A stretch of 64,000 bases of DNA from Streptomyces sp. NBC_00510 (GTDB lineage Bacteria; Actinomycetota; Actinomycetes; Streptomycetales; Streptomycetaceae), in contig CP107851.1 of assembly GCA_036013505.1 (NCBI GenBank), positions 2,666,001-2,730,000 of the forward strand, read 5' to 3'. Position numbers and translations under genes: made by a program. Below are positions 25,869-33,377 of this stretch, in pieces. The notes under the pieces were generated by a model. It saw nothing but the letters and a program-made list of their open reading frames with translations, had not been told where the DNA came from and searched no databases. Every line of letters begins with the position of its first letter. Within the stretch, counting starts at the first letter, position 1.

Positions 25869-25968
25869 GGGCTCTCCTGGAGTCGGGTGGAGCTCGGTCG
25901 CGGAAACAGCGTGAGACTAGGGGCAGTTGGTTACCACTGGGTAGATGGCGGGCGGCTAGCCTACGGAC

Positions 25969-26721
25969 GTGCTGGACTACGAGGAGCAGGCCGCCATCTA
26001 CGACGCCACCCGCGGCGGCGTCCCCCGGGCCGAGGCCGCGGCCGCCGCCGTGCTCGGGCTGATACCGCGGACGGCCCGGACGGTGCTCGACATCGGCTGC
26101 GGCACCGGGCTGGTCACGGCCCGCTACACCGGCCGCCCCGGCCTGCGCGTGCTCGGCGCCGACGCCGCCCTGGCCATGACCCGACTCGCCGTCCGCCGGG
26201 TGGGGCCGGGGATCGTACAGGCCGACGTACGCCGGCTGCCGTTCGCGACCGCCTCGCTGGACGCGGTGACGGCCGTGTGGCTGCTCCATCTACTGCCGGA
26301 CGCGCCCGCGGTGATCGCCGAGTGCGCTCGGCTGCTGCGCCCCGGCGGGGTGCTCGTCACCACCGTCGACAAGGACGCCGGGCACGACGTGGGCAGCGAC
26401 GTCGACGCCCTCCTCGCGCCGTTCCGCACGCGGGTGGCGTACGACGCGGAGGAACGGGTGGTGCGGCAGGCCGCCGCGCACGGCCTGCGCCCGGCGGGCG
26501 GGGCCCGCTTCGCCGGCCACGGCCAGGGCCGCACCCCGCGCGACCTGGCCGCCCGCATCGCGGCGGGCGACTTCGCCTCCGCCCTCACCCTGCGCGACGG
26601 CGACACGCAGGCCCTCGCCGGCCGCCTGGCCGCGCTGCCCGGGCAGGACACCGCCCGCCCCGACCCGCTCTACCGGCTGCTCGCCCTCGTCAAGGACTCC
26701 CCCGCAGCGGCGGCCCGTTGA
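25969..26721 (+). CDS. Class I SAM-dependent methyltransferase
   Basis: Protein of 250 residues. Motif I reads VLDIGCGTGLVTARY, motif II includes ADVRRLPF, and LLHLLPDAPAVIAECARLLRPGGVLVTTVD covers the post-motifs of the UbiE/Methyltransf_11 group. The C-terminal 100 residues are less conserved and may set the substrate. TAGCCT lies exactly six bases before the GTG start, so the message is probably leaderless. Divergent from the sphingomyelinase-like gene. Substrate unknown. Confidence 0.85.
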   Translation: MLDYEEQAAIYDATRGGVPRAEAAAAAVLGLIPRTARTVLDIGCGTGLVTARYTGRPGLRVLGADAALAMTRLAVRRVGPGIVQADVRRLPFATASLDAVTAVWLLHLLPDAPAVIAECARLLRPGGVLVTTVDKDAGHDVGSDVDALLAPFRTRVAYDAEERVVRQAAAHGLRPAGGARFAGHGQGRTPRDLAARIAAGDFASALTLRDGDTQALAGRLAALPGQDTARPDPLYRLLALVKDSPAAAAR

Positions 26722-26780
26722 GCGGTCCGGTCAGCCGGCCGGCCGCGGCTGCGGCCCCGCACCTGGGTTACGGTCGGGGG

Positions 26781-27617
26781 ATGACGACGACCACGGCGGG
26801 GGTGGGGACGCTGCTGCGCGGCTGGCGCGAGCGGCGCCGGATCAGCCAGCTGGAACTCGCCCTGCGCGCGGACAGCTCGGCCCGGCACATCAGCTTCATC
26901 GAGACCGGCCGCTCCCGCCCCAGCCAGGCCATGGTCCTGCGGCTCGCCGAGCACCTCGACGTACCCGTCAGGGAACGCAACGCCCTGCTCATCGCCGCCG
27001 GTTACGCCCCCGCGTACCCGGAGACCCCCTTGCGCGACCCCGCGATGCACCCGCTGCGCGAGAGCCTCGACCGTCTCCTGGCGGCCTACGACCCCTTCCC
27101 GGCCCTGGTCCTGGACGGCATGTACGACGTCGTCGCCGCCAACCAGGGCGTGGGCGCCCTGCTCGAGGGCGTCACCCCGCACCTGCTGCGGCCGCCGCTC
27201 AACGCCATGCGCCTCACCCTCCACCCCGAGGGCATGGCCCCGCGCATCCGCAACTTCCGCCAGTGGCGCGGACACCTGCTGGAGCGGATCGAGCGTCAGA
27301 TGACGATGAGCGGCCACGAGCCGCTGCGCGCCCTGTACGAGGAACTGACGGCCTACCCCGCCCCGCCCAGCCTGCACGACCCCGCCGAGGATTCCTCCGC
27401 CTCCGGCGACACCGAGGTCTTCCCCTTCGCCCTGCCGATGCGCATCGAGCACGGCGGCCGGGTGCTGTCCTTCATCTCGACGGCCACCACCTTCAACACC
27501 CCCATGGACGTGACGGTCTCCGAGCTGGCGATCGAGACCTTCCTCCCCGCCGACCCGGAGACCGCCGCCGCCCTTCCGTCCCTCACGCCGCCGGCAGCCG
27601 GTCCAGGAAGCCGCTGA
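26781..27617 (+). CDS. XRE family regulator with MmyB-like ligand domain
   Basis: Protein of 278 residues. Residues about 8-65 form the XRE helix-turn-helix (LLRGWRERRRISQLELALRADSSARHISFIETGRSRPS). The rest is the MmyB-like PAS-type domain with FPALVLDGMYDVVAANQ, LLRPPLNAMRLTLHPEGMAPRI and FPFALPMRIEHGGRVLSFISTATTFNTPMDVTVSELAIETFLPAD, an end typical of the family. MmyB proteins bind fatty acids in studied cases. TACGGT lies exactly six bases before the ATG. It overlaps the convergent SnoaL-like gene by 35 bases. Confidence 0.9.
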   Translation: MTTTTAGVGTLLRGWRERRRISQLELALRADSSARHISFIETGRSRPSQAMVLRLAEHLDVPVRERNALLIAAGYAPAYPETPLRDPAMHPLRESLDRLLAAYDPFPALVLDGMYDVVAANQGVGALLEGVTPHLLRPPLNAMRLTLHPEGMAPRIRNFRQWRGHLLERIERQMTMSGHEPLRALYEELTAYPAPPSLHDPAEDSSASGDTEVFPFALPMRIEHGGRVLSFISTATTFNTPMDVTVSELAIETFLPADPETAAALPSLTPPAAGPGSR

Positions 27618-27966
27618 CCGAGCGGATCCGGCCGTCCTCCGCGAGCGTGATCACGTCGGACCCGGCGATCGGCGCCGTCCCGGGCTCCGCCCCGGCGGGC
27701 CCCAGCTCCCAGGCGAAGCGCGCCACGTCGTGATGCCCGTCGACCTCCCCCACGGCCGTGAACACGAACCCGGGAAACCGCTCCCCCACCCCGGCGATCA
27801 GCGCCCCGATCCCCTCGTGCCCCGCCACCTGCGCCAGTGGGTCCGTGTACGTACCGTCCTCCACCCACGCGGCGGCCACCGCCTTCGCCCGCGCCTCCGC
27901 GTCCGCGGCGCTGTTCCACGCCTCGAAGTAACGGGCGACGGCGGCCTCGTACCGGTTCTGCGACAT
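27583..27966 (-). CDS. SnoaL/NTF2-like protein
   Basis: Protein of 127 residues with the cone-shaped NTF2 fold pattern: YFEAWNSAADAEARAKAVAAAWVEDGTYTDPLAQVAGHEGI, then FPGFVFTAVGEVDGHHDVARFAWELGP and SGFLDRLP. Members are small isomerases, hydrolases or scavenging proteins; the exact role is not readable. AGGAGG precedes the ATG at 27966, which decides against two starts further upstream. Its 3' end overlaps the MmyB-type gene. Confidence 0.8.
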   Translation of the reverse strand: MSQNRYEAAVARYFEAWNSAADAEARAKAVAAAWVEDGTYTDPLAQVAGHEGIGALIAGVGERFPGFVFTAVGEVDGHHDVARFAWELGPAGAEPGTAPIAGSDVITLAEDGRIRSVSGFLDRLPAA

Positions 27967-27995
27967 CACGGTCCTCCTCATCCGGGCTGTGTGGC

Positions 27996-28035
27996 CCGGG
28001 CGGACGGGGTGGAGTGCGCCACCCCGTCCGCCCGG
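27996..28035. other. 17-bp perfect stem-loop upstream of the SnoaL-like gene
   Basis: The arms CCGGGCGGACGGGGTGG (27996-28012) and 28019-28035 are exact complements around AGTGCG. No gene ends towards it, so a terminator role is not obvious; it may lie in the 5' leader of the minus-strand SnoaL-like gene. The remaining DNA to 28243 shows only a -10-like TAGCTT at 28216-28221. Confidence 0.55.
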
Positions 28036-28257
28036 TACAACCACCTTGCCGGGGCCGCCCCGAGGGGTCGATTACGCCCGGGGTAATGGCGGATCCCGCC
28101 CCTTCCCGGGAAGGCAGCGCACGGCCGGAGCCGGATGGGGACCCACCGGGACCGACCCGGCCCGGGCTCGACCAAGTGCCAGGAAAAATCTCGGGCGGGC
28201 CGATGATCGGTCTGTTAGCTTCAGTTGCCCGTGACGTCGCCCGAGGAGGTGAGACCC

Positions 28258-28317
28258 ATGAACGCTGCAGCTCTGTGGGTGCTCCCCCTTGCCGTCACGG
28301 TCTGGCGATTGACGTAG
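28258..28317 (+). CDS. Possible 19-residue leader peptide
   Basis: AGGAGGTG at 28244-28251 is a near-perfect ribosome binding site seven bases before an ATG that opens a 20-codon frame, MNAAALWVLPLAVTVWRLT, ending in TAG. TAGCTT at 28216-28221 could be its -10 box. Downstream, an imperfect stem-loop (28326-28334 with 28345-28353) lies just before the ribosome binding site of the hydrolase gene. Such a layout fits a regulatory leader. It is short, so coding status is an inference. Confidence 0.5.
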   Translation: MNAAALWVLPLAVTVWRLT

Positions 28318-28368
28318 GTGTCGCCGGGAGCGCCTCGACAACAAGGCACTCCCGAAAGGCACACACCC

Positions 28369-29133
28369 ATGCACTCTCTGCAGTTCACCGCCGAGTCGTC
28401 GATGAACGGCGTGGTCGAGCGCGACTTCACCGTGGACGGGGTCCCCGGTGTTCTCTGGTCACCGGCTTCCGGTGCCGAGCGCGCGCCCTTGGTCCTGATG
28501 GGGCACGGCGGCGGCAACCACAAGAAGCACCCTGCGATGTCCGGCCGGGCGCAGCGCCTGGTGAGCGGCTGCGGCTTCCACGTCGCCGTCCTTGACGCGC
28601 CCGGTCACGGCGACCGGCCGCGGACGGCGCACGACGAAGCGGAGATCGCCGAGCTGTTCCGGGCGAGGGCGGCCGGCGAGCCGGAGGGCCCGATCGTCGT
28701 CCGCTACAACGACTACTTGTCGGCGCTCGCCGTGCCCGAGTACCAGAAGCTCCTGGACGCCCTCCAGGAGCTTCCGGAGATCGGCACCGACGGGCCGGTC
28801 GGCTACTGGGGCATCAACATGGGCACCGCGATCGGCGTGCCGTTCGTGGCAGCCGAACCCCGGATCACGGCTGCGGTCTTCGGCCAGCACTGGCCCGACG
28901 TCCTGGCCGAGAAGGCGCAGCAGATCACCATTCCGATCGAGTTCGACCTGCAGTGGGACGACGAGCACATCTCCCGCGAGGAGGGACTCGCGCTGTTCGA
29001 CGCCTTCGCCTCGAAGGAGAAGTCATTGCACGTGAACTCGGGCAAGCACAAGGAGCTGCCCCGCTTCGAGGCCGACAGCGCGGTCCGCTTCTTCGCCCGG
29101 CACCTCGGCGAAGCGGTCACCGCGTCGGCTTGA
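28369..29133 (+). CDS. Alpha/beta hydrolase-fold protein with Asn at the nucleophile elbow
   Basis: Protein of 254 residues. The oxyanion region is VLMGHGGGNHKK, the DAPGHGDR stretch follows, and the nucleophile elbow reads GYWGINMGTAIG, where related hydrolases have Ser in place of Asn. An acidic stretch QWDDEHISREE and a late NSGKHKELP with a histidine occupy the positions of the other two triad members. GAAAGG lies about ten bases before the ATG. With Asn at the elbow, normal serine hydrolase chemistry is unlikely; it may be a non-catalytic or altered member. Confidence 0.8.
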   Translation: MHSLQFTAESSMNGVVERDFTVDGVPGVLWSPASGAERAPLVLMGHGGGNHKKHPAMSGRAQRLVSGCGFHVAVLDAPGHGDRPRTAHDEAEIAELFRARAAGEPEGPIVVRYNDYLSALAVPEYQKLLDALQELPEIGTDGPVGYWGINMGTAIGVPFVAAEPRITAAVFGQHWPDVLAEKAQQITIPIEFDLQWDDEHISREEGLALFDAFASKEKSLHVNSGKHKELPRFEADSAVRFFARHLGEAVTASA

Positions 29134-29141
29134 CATACGCG

Positions 29142-29182
29142 GTTGCGGCGCCCGTCCCGGTTGCCGGTACGGGCGCCGCAAC
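29142..29182. terminator. Terminator after the hydrolase gene, 14-bp stem
   Basis: GTTGCGGCGCCCGT (29142-29155) pairs exactly with 29169-29182 around a 13-base loop, nine bases after the hydrolase stop codon. Confidence 0.75.
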
Positions 29183-29227
29183 TGCGGCCTCGGATCGAGC
29201 GCGTCGCGGGGAGGTCATCATGGGCGG

Positions 29228-29746
29228 ATGCCGCATTCGCCAGTACACCTGCCCACCGCTCTCGTCGCGAGGTACCGGGCGGTCGACCGGGAGGTCGTGG
29301 GTTCCGCGCTCGTCGACACGCCGCGCCATCTCAACGCGCTGACGGCGGACATCGGCACGCACGGGATCCTCGTGCCGCTCCGCCTCGGCTTCAACGAGGA
29401 GTTCGCGACGCTCGACGGCAACCACAGGATCGCCGTGGCCATCCGGCTGGGCCTGGCAGAGGTCCCGGTGGCGTTGGCCGCGGAACCGCTGCTCCCCCGG
29501 CCAGGTCACGCGCGGCCCATGCTTCCCGAGGACCGTGCGCCACGGCGAGGTTGGCCCCCGAGCACTCGCCGGCGTAGGCGTCGTCCCCGGGCCTCAGCAC
29601 GGGGCCCGACACGGCGGACGCCAGCCTCCTGGCGTCCCGTGCCGGCGTACACCCCGGAGACCTACCGCAGGCTGGGCGAGGTGAAGGCGCGGTACGACCC
29701 GGACAACCTCTTCCGGTTCAACCACAACATCCCGGCCGCGCGATGA
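29228..29746 (+). CDS. ParB-like nuclease-domain protein, 3' end replaced by oxidase debris
   Basis: A frame of 172 codons. Residues 1 to about 92 resemble a ParB/Srx-type domain: NALTADIGTHGILVPLRLGFNEEFATLDGNHRIAVAIRLGLAEVPVAL. After that the frame crosses Arg/Pro-rich translation that reads as noncoding, then ends in 35 residues recognisable as the C-terminus of a berberine-bridge oxidase (KARYDPDNLFRFNHNIP). The original ParB-like gene has therefore probably lost its true 3' end. Whether the product is stable is doubtful. The start at 29228 has a GGGCGG upstream. Confidence 0.5.
   Translation: MPHSPVHLPTALVARYRAVDREVVGSALVDTPRHLNALTADIGTHGILVPLRLGFNEEFATLDGNHRIAVAIRLGLAEVPVALAAEPLLPRPGHARPMLPEDRAPRRGWPPSTRRRRRRPRASARGPTRRTPASWRPVPAYTPETYRRLGEVKARYDPDNLFRFNHNIPAAR
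29517..29639 (-). pseudogene. N-terminal fragment of a berberine-bridge (FAD-linked) oxidase, inverted
   Basis: Read on the minus strand this segment gives DARRLASAVSGPVLRPGDDA followed by YAGECSGANLAVAHGPREAW, which matches the conserved start of BBE-like FAD oxidases (the SGPVLRPGDxxY motif). It has no start codon and stops matching after about 40 residues. It abuts the C-terminal fragment of the same family on the opposite strand at about 29639. Confidence 0.65.
29639..29746 (+). pseudogene. C-terminal fragment of a berberine-bridge oxidase
   Basis: The translation PAYTPETYRRLGEVKARYDP followed by DNLFRFNHNIP and a stop is the standard C-terminal end of BBE-like FAD oxidases. Nothing of the FAD or substrate domain precedes it on this strand. 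Together with the inverted N-terminal piece it looks like the remains of one gene after deletion and inversion. Confidence 0.7.
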
Positions 29747-29753
29747 TGAGCCC

Positions 29754-30308
29754 TCACCACCACGTCGTGGGGTAGACCTGCCGCCTCAAGCGGGAGGAGA
29801 CCATCTGCACGGCGACGAGGAGCACCGTGCCGGCGGCCAGCAGCGGGACGAAATGGGTGGCGGACGGGGTGGTGAGCATGATCATGACGGCGGTGGCCAT
29901 GGCCGGCGGATGGGGCGTCCTGAGCAGCAGCACCAGCCCGCAGGCGATGCCGCAGCCCACGACGGCGGCCCAGGGGCCGTGCCAGCCGAGGGCCAGCACC
30001 CCGAAACACACGAGGCAGGAGAGCATGTGGCCGCCGATGACGTGGCGGGGCTGGGCGAGGGGGGATTCGGGGGTCGCGGTGACGATCGCCATCGTGGCCG
30101 CGAGCGGCGGCACGAGCACCGTCTGGTGCGTGAGTGTGCCCAGGGCCACCAGCACGGCCAGTCCGACCGAGGTCGTGACGGCCGCCGAGGCGATCGTCCG
30201 CGGGGGCAGCCGCGGCAGGTGGTGCTTGCGGCGGCGTTCGGGCGCCGGCTCCGCCTCGTGGGGTACGGCGTCGGCGGTCCTGGTCGCCCCGGGCGCGTCA
30301 GTCGCCAT
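29754..30308 (-). CDS. HPP family membrane protein
   Basis: Protein of 184 residues with about four hydrophobic helices after a 40-residue Arg-rich N-terminus. The family stretch reads LVPPLAATMAIVTATPESPLAQPRHVIGGHMLS, and TPHPPAMATAVMIML carries the HPP motif. A plastid homologue transports nitrite, but the bacterial role is not settled. The ATG at 30308 is chosen over a GTG at 30341 because a short frame with a strong ribosome binding site ends over this ATG (30298-30369). Strand and promoter are independent of the neighbouring relics. Confidence 0.8.
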   Translation of the reverse strand: MATDAPGATRTADAVPHEAEPAPERRRKHHLPRLPPRTIASAAVTTSVGLAVLVALGTLTHQTVLVPPLAATMAIVTATPESPLAQPRHVIGGHMLSCLVCFGVLALGWHGPWAAVVGCGIACGLVLLLRTPHPPAMATAVMIMLTTPSATHFVPLLAAGTVLLVAVQMVSSRLRRQVYPTTWW

Positions 30309-30369
30309 GGGGGTGACCGGTCTCGGGGCGGGGCGGGGCACAGGCCCCCGGGGCGCGCGGAATCAGCAT
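30298..30369 (-). CDS. Possible 23-residue upstream frame overlapping the HPP start
   Basis: GAGGAG lies five bases before an ATG opening a 24-codon frame that ends in TGA inside the first codons of the HPP gene, an 11-base overlap. The product is Pro-rich and nondescript. It may serve only to bring ribosomes to the HPP start, which has no ribosome binding site of its own. Confidence 0.35.
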   Translation of the reverse strand: MLIPRAPGACAPPRPETGHPHGD

Positions 30370-30550
30370 GGGGACTCCTCGGAACCATCCCCGTATCCGG
30401 CCCACGGCGGCTCTTCCGTGACGACGGGGATCACGCCCTCGATCGTGGCGTCGCCGCGCGGGACGCGTCCAAGACCGCCTTCCTATCGCTTGATCGAAGG
30501 CCTCTATCGATCCGCCCAGGCTCGCGCCGGGAAGTTCATCCGCCGTGGCC

Positions 30551-31816
30551 CTAACGGACCGCGCGCACCTTGGAGATCAGCAGTCCGCCGAGCAGCGTGA
30601 CGAGCGCGGTCGCGAGGTACAGGCCGGTGTAGCCGCCCAGGTGGGCGATGACGGGGGCGGCGACGGCGGGGGCGAGCACCTGGGGGCCGGAGTTGGCGAT
30701 GTTGATGACGCCGAGGTCCTTGGCCCGGTTCTCGGCGGCCGGGAGGACCTGGGTCACCAGGGCCTGGTCCACGGCCAGGTAGATCCCGAAGCCGGCGCCC
30801 AGCACCGCGGCCGCGGCCATGGCGGCGGGCCAGGTGTGGACGCAGGCCAGCAGGACCGCGCCGAGGGCCATGACGACGGCGCAGAGCCGGACGAAGCCCT
30901 TGCGGCGGCCGGCCCGGTCGGAGAGCACGCCCACCGGGACGGCGGTGAGCGTCGCGCACAGGGTGTAGATCAGGGTGAGGACCAGTACGCCGGTGTCGGG
31001 GTCCTCGAGGCCGACCGAGTCGGTGAGGTAGTAGAGCAGGTACAGCGTGCCCATCGCGTTGCCCAGGTTGATCAGGAAGCGGGTCAGCCAGGCCCAGCCG
31101 AAGTCCGGGTGGCGGCGCGGGCTCACCCACAGGCCGGCGACCAGGCGCCGCGGGTCGAGGGGCGGACGCAGCGCGCGGGGCAGCGCGGGTTCGCCGAAGC
31201 GGAGCACGAAGGGCAGCGCGAGGACGACGGTCAGCAGCGCGATCGTCGCGTAGCCCGAGGCGACCCCGGTCACCACGGTGGTCGTGACGACGGCGCCGAT
31301 GACCAGGCCGAGGGACTGGGTGATGCCGGTCCACCCGGAGACCTCGGCGCGCTGGGCGACCGGCACCCGGTCGGCGATGGGCGTGGTGACCCCGGCGAGC
31401 ATGGCGTTGAGCCCGGCCTGGGCGAGGCACCAGCCGAGGGCCACGCCGAGGACGGTGTGCTGACCGGACGTGACCAGCAGTCCCGCCGCCCCGGCCAGCG
31501 CGCCGCCGACGATCCACGGCCGGCGGCGCCCGAAGCGGGAGGCCGTCCGGTCGGACAGGGCGCCGGCCACGGGGTTGGCGACCATCGCGACCAACGCGCC
31601 GGCGCCGGTCACCCAGGACAGCGCCGTGTGCTTCCCGGCCGGGTCGATGTGTTCCAGCTGCAGCGGCAGCAGGATCTGGATCGGGGTCATGAAGGCCATG
31701 AAGACGGCCAGCGTGGCCAGGCTGAGCAGGGCGGTCCAGGCCGGACGGACCCGGGCGACCGGTTCGGCCGACAGGGTGTCCGGGGTGTGGGCGGCGTCCT
31801 CACCGGTGTGGCGCAT
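30551..31816 (-). CDS. MFS transporter, probably for sugars or glycosides
   Basis: Membrane protein of 421 residues with about 12 hydrophobic helices. The loop motif reads ALSDRTASRFGRRRPWIVGG, and the second half has GVLSDRAGRRKGFVRL, a layout shared with sugar:cation (GPH/SUC-like) transporters, including plant and bacterial glucoside carriers. AGGGGGAA precedes the ATG. The upstream operator at 31840-31862 is nearly the same as one before the beta-glucosidase gene, so it likely imports a beta-glucoside. The substrate is inference. Confidence 0.82.
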   Translation of the reverse strand: MRHTGEDAAHTPDTLSAEPVARVRPAWTALLSLATLAVFMAFMTPIQILLPLQLEHIDPAGKHTALSWVTGAGALVAMVANPVAGALSDRTASRFGRRRPWIVGGALAGAAGLLVTSGQHTVLGVALGWCLAQAGLNAMLAGVTTPIADRVPVAQRAEVSGWTGITQSLGLVIGAVVTTTVVTGVASGYATIALLTVVLALPFVLRFGEPALPRALRPPLDPRRLVAGLWVSPRRHPDFGWAWLTRFLINLGNAMGTLYLLYYLTDSVGLEDPDTGVLVLTLIYTLCATLTAVPVGVLSDRAGRRKGFVRLCAVVMALGAVLLACVHTWPAAMAAAAVLGAGFGIYLAVDQALVTQVLPAAENRAKDLGVINIANSGPQVLAPAVAAPVIAHLGGYTGLYLATALVTLLGGLLISKVRAVR

Positions 31817-31839
31817 GCGGTTCCCCCTGCAGCACCCGA

Positions 31840-31862
31840 GAACATGAGGTCATCTCATGTTC
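31840..31862. promoter_or_regulatory. Operator upstream of the glucoside MFS gene
   Basis: GAACATGAG and CTCATGTTC form a perfect 9-bp inverted repeat with a five-base spacer, 24-46 bases upstream of the MFS start. The same element recurs at 33316-33338. Confidence 0.75.
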
Positions 31863-31910
31863 GCGCGAGTGTAGTGCCGGGCCGGCGGGCCGCCAAGGGA
31901 TACGGGCGAA

Positions 31911-33287
31911 TCAGGGCGCGGTGCGGCGTGCCTGCGCGATGAGCTCCCGGTACCAGTGGTACGAGGCCTTCGGTGTCCGCCGCTGGGTCGCGTAGTCGAC
32001 GTGGACGAGCCCGAAGCGCTGGTGGTAGCCCTCGGCCCATTCGAAGTTGTCCAGCAGCGACCAGGTGAAGTAGCCGCGGACGTCGACCCCGCGGGCGTGC
32101 GCGGTCTCGACGGCCTCGATGTGGGTGCGCAGGTAGTCGATGCGGGCCTCGTCCCGGACCTCGCCGTCTGCCGAGGGGTGGTCGGCCTGGGAGCAGCCGT
32201 TCTCGGTGATCCAGACGGGCGGGAGCGCGGCCCCGTACCGCGCGTCGAGACCGGTGAGCAGTTCGGTGAGGCCTTCCGGCACCACCGGCCAGCCGAAGGC
32301 GGTGCGCGGGTACGGGAGGCCCGGGACGGCCGCGTCCGGTTCCAGGATGTCGAAGGGCAGGCCGGCCTCCGCCGAGGGGGTGGCGATCCATGTGGGGTTG
32401 TAGTAGTTGACGCCCAGGCCGTCGAGGGGTGCGGCGACCACCGCGAGGTCGCCCTCGTGGACCACGCCGCCCCACGTCGGGTCGGTCAGCCCGTACGCGG
32501 ACAGGTCGGGGTAGCCACCGAGCAGCAGCGGGTCGGTGAACAGCCGGTTGTGCAGGGCGTCGTAGGCCGCGGCGGCGGCGTGGTCGGCGTCGGTGGCGCC
32601 CTCGCGGGTCCGCACCGGGGTGCAGTTGTTGGCGATCAGCACCTGCGCGGGGACGGCGGCGTGCGCGCGCAGCGCGGCGGTGGCGAGCCCGTGCCCGAGC
32701 AGCTGGTGGTGGGCGACGGGCAGCGCCTCCAGCATCAGGGCGCGGCCGGGGGCGTGGGTGCCGAAGGCGTAGCCGAACACCATGTGGACGAAGGGCTCGT
32801 TGAGGGTGATCCAGCGCGTGACCCGGTCACCGAGGCGCCCGGCGACGACGGCCGCGTACTCGGCGAAGTGGCGGGCCGTGTCCCGGTTCAGCCAGCCGCC
32901 CTCGTCCTCCAGCGCCTGCGGGAGGTCCCAGTGGAAGAGGGTCGGCGTGGGGGTGATGCCGGCCGCGAGGAGTTCGTCCACCAGGCGGTCGTAGAAGCCG
33001 AGTCCGCGCGGCTCGACGCGGCCCCGGCCCTCCGGCAGGACGCGCGGCCAGGAGATCGAGAAGCGGTAGGCGTCGAGCCCGAGGCCTTTCATCAGCGCCA
33101 CGTCCGCGGTGTGGCGGTGGTAGTGGTCGCAGGCGACCTCACCGGTGTGGCCGTCGCGGATCGCGCCGGGCCGGGCGCTGAAGGTGTCCCACACGGACGC
33201 CCCCTTGCCGTCCTCGGCGACGGCGCCCTCGATCTGGTACGCGGCGGTGGACGCACCCCAGCTGAAGGAGGCGGGAAGCGGGGACAT
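31911..33287 (-). CDS. Beta-glucosidase, glycoside hydrolase family 1
   Basis: Enzyme of 458 residues. The N-terminal FSWGASTAAYQIEGA is the GH1 substrate-site stretch, ITLNEPFVH supplies the acid/base Glu164, and VWITENG the nucleophile Glu362; FTWSLLDNFEWAEGYHQRFGLVHVDY closes the barrel. No signal peptide, so it works on imported beta-glucosides such as cellobiose in the cytoplasm. GAGAGG precedes the ATG. A TetR gene is divergent from it, with the shared operator between them, and the MFS gene lies downstream on the same strand. Confidence 0.93.
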   Translation of the reverse strand: MSPLPASFSWGASTAAYQIEGAVAEDGKGASVWDTFSARPGAIRDGHTGEVACDHYHRHTADVALMKGLGLDAYRFSISWPRVLPEGRGRVEPRGLGFYDRLVDELLAAGITPTPTLFHWDLPQALEDEGGWLNRDTARHFAEYAAVVAGRLGDRVTRWITLNEPFVHMVFGYAFGTHAPGRALMLEALPVAHHQLLGHGLATAALRAHAAVPAQVLIANNCTPVRTREGATDADHAAAAAYDALHNRLFTDPLLLGGYPDLSAYGLTDPTWGGVVHEGDLAVVAAPLDGLGVNYYNPTWIATPSAEAGLPFDILEPDAAVPGLPYPRTAFGWPVVPEGLTELLTGLDARYGAALPPVWITENGCSQADHPSADGEVRDEARIDYLRTHIEAVETAHARGVDVRGYFTWSLLDNFEWAEGYHQRFGLVHVDYATQRRTPKASYHWYRELIAQARRTAP

Positions 33288-33315
33288 CGGGATCCTCTCC
33301 TCTGCGGAACGCGAT

Positions 33316-33338
33316 GAACATGAGGAATGCTCATGTTG
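33316..33338. promoter_or_regulatory. Operator between beta-glucosidase and TetR genes
   Basis: GAACATGAG, five bases, then CTCATGTT; the last base of the right arm differs from the perfect copy at 31840-31862. It lies in the divergent promoter region and probably binds the TetR at 33378-34010. Confidence 0.75.
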
Positions 33339-33377
33339 GATCTCGCCAACGTACACCCGATCCGGCAGAGTGGGACC

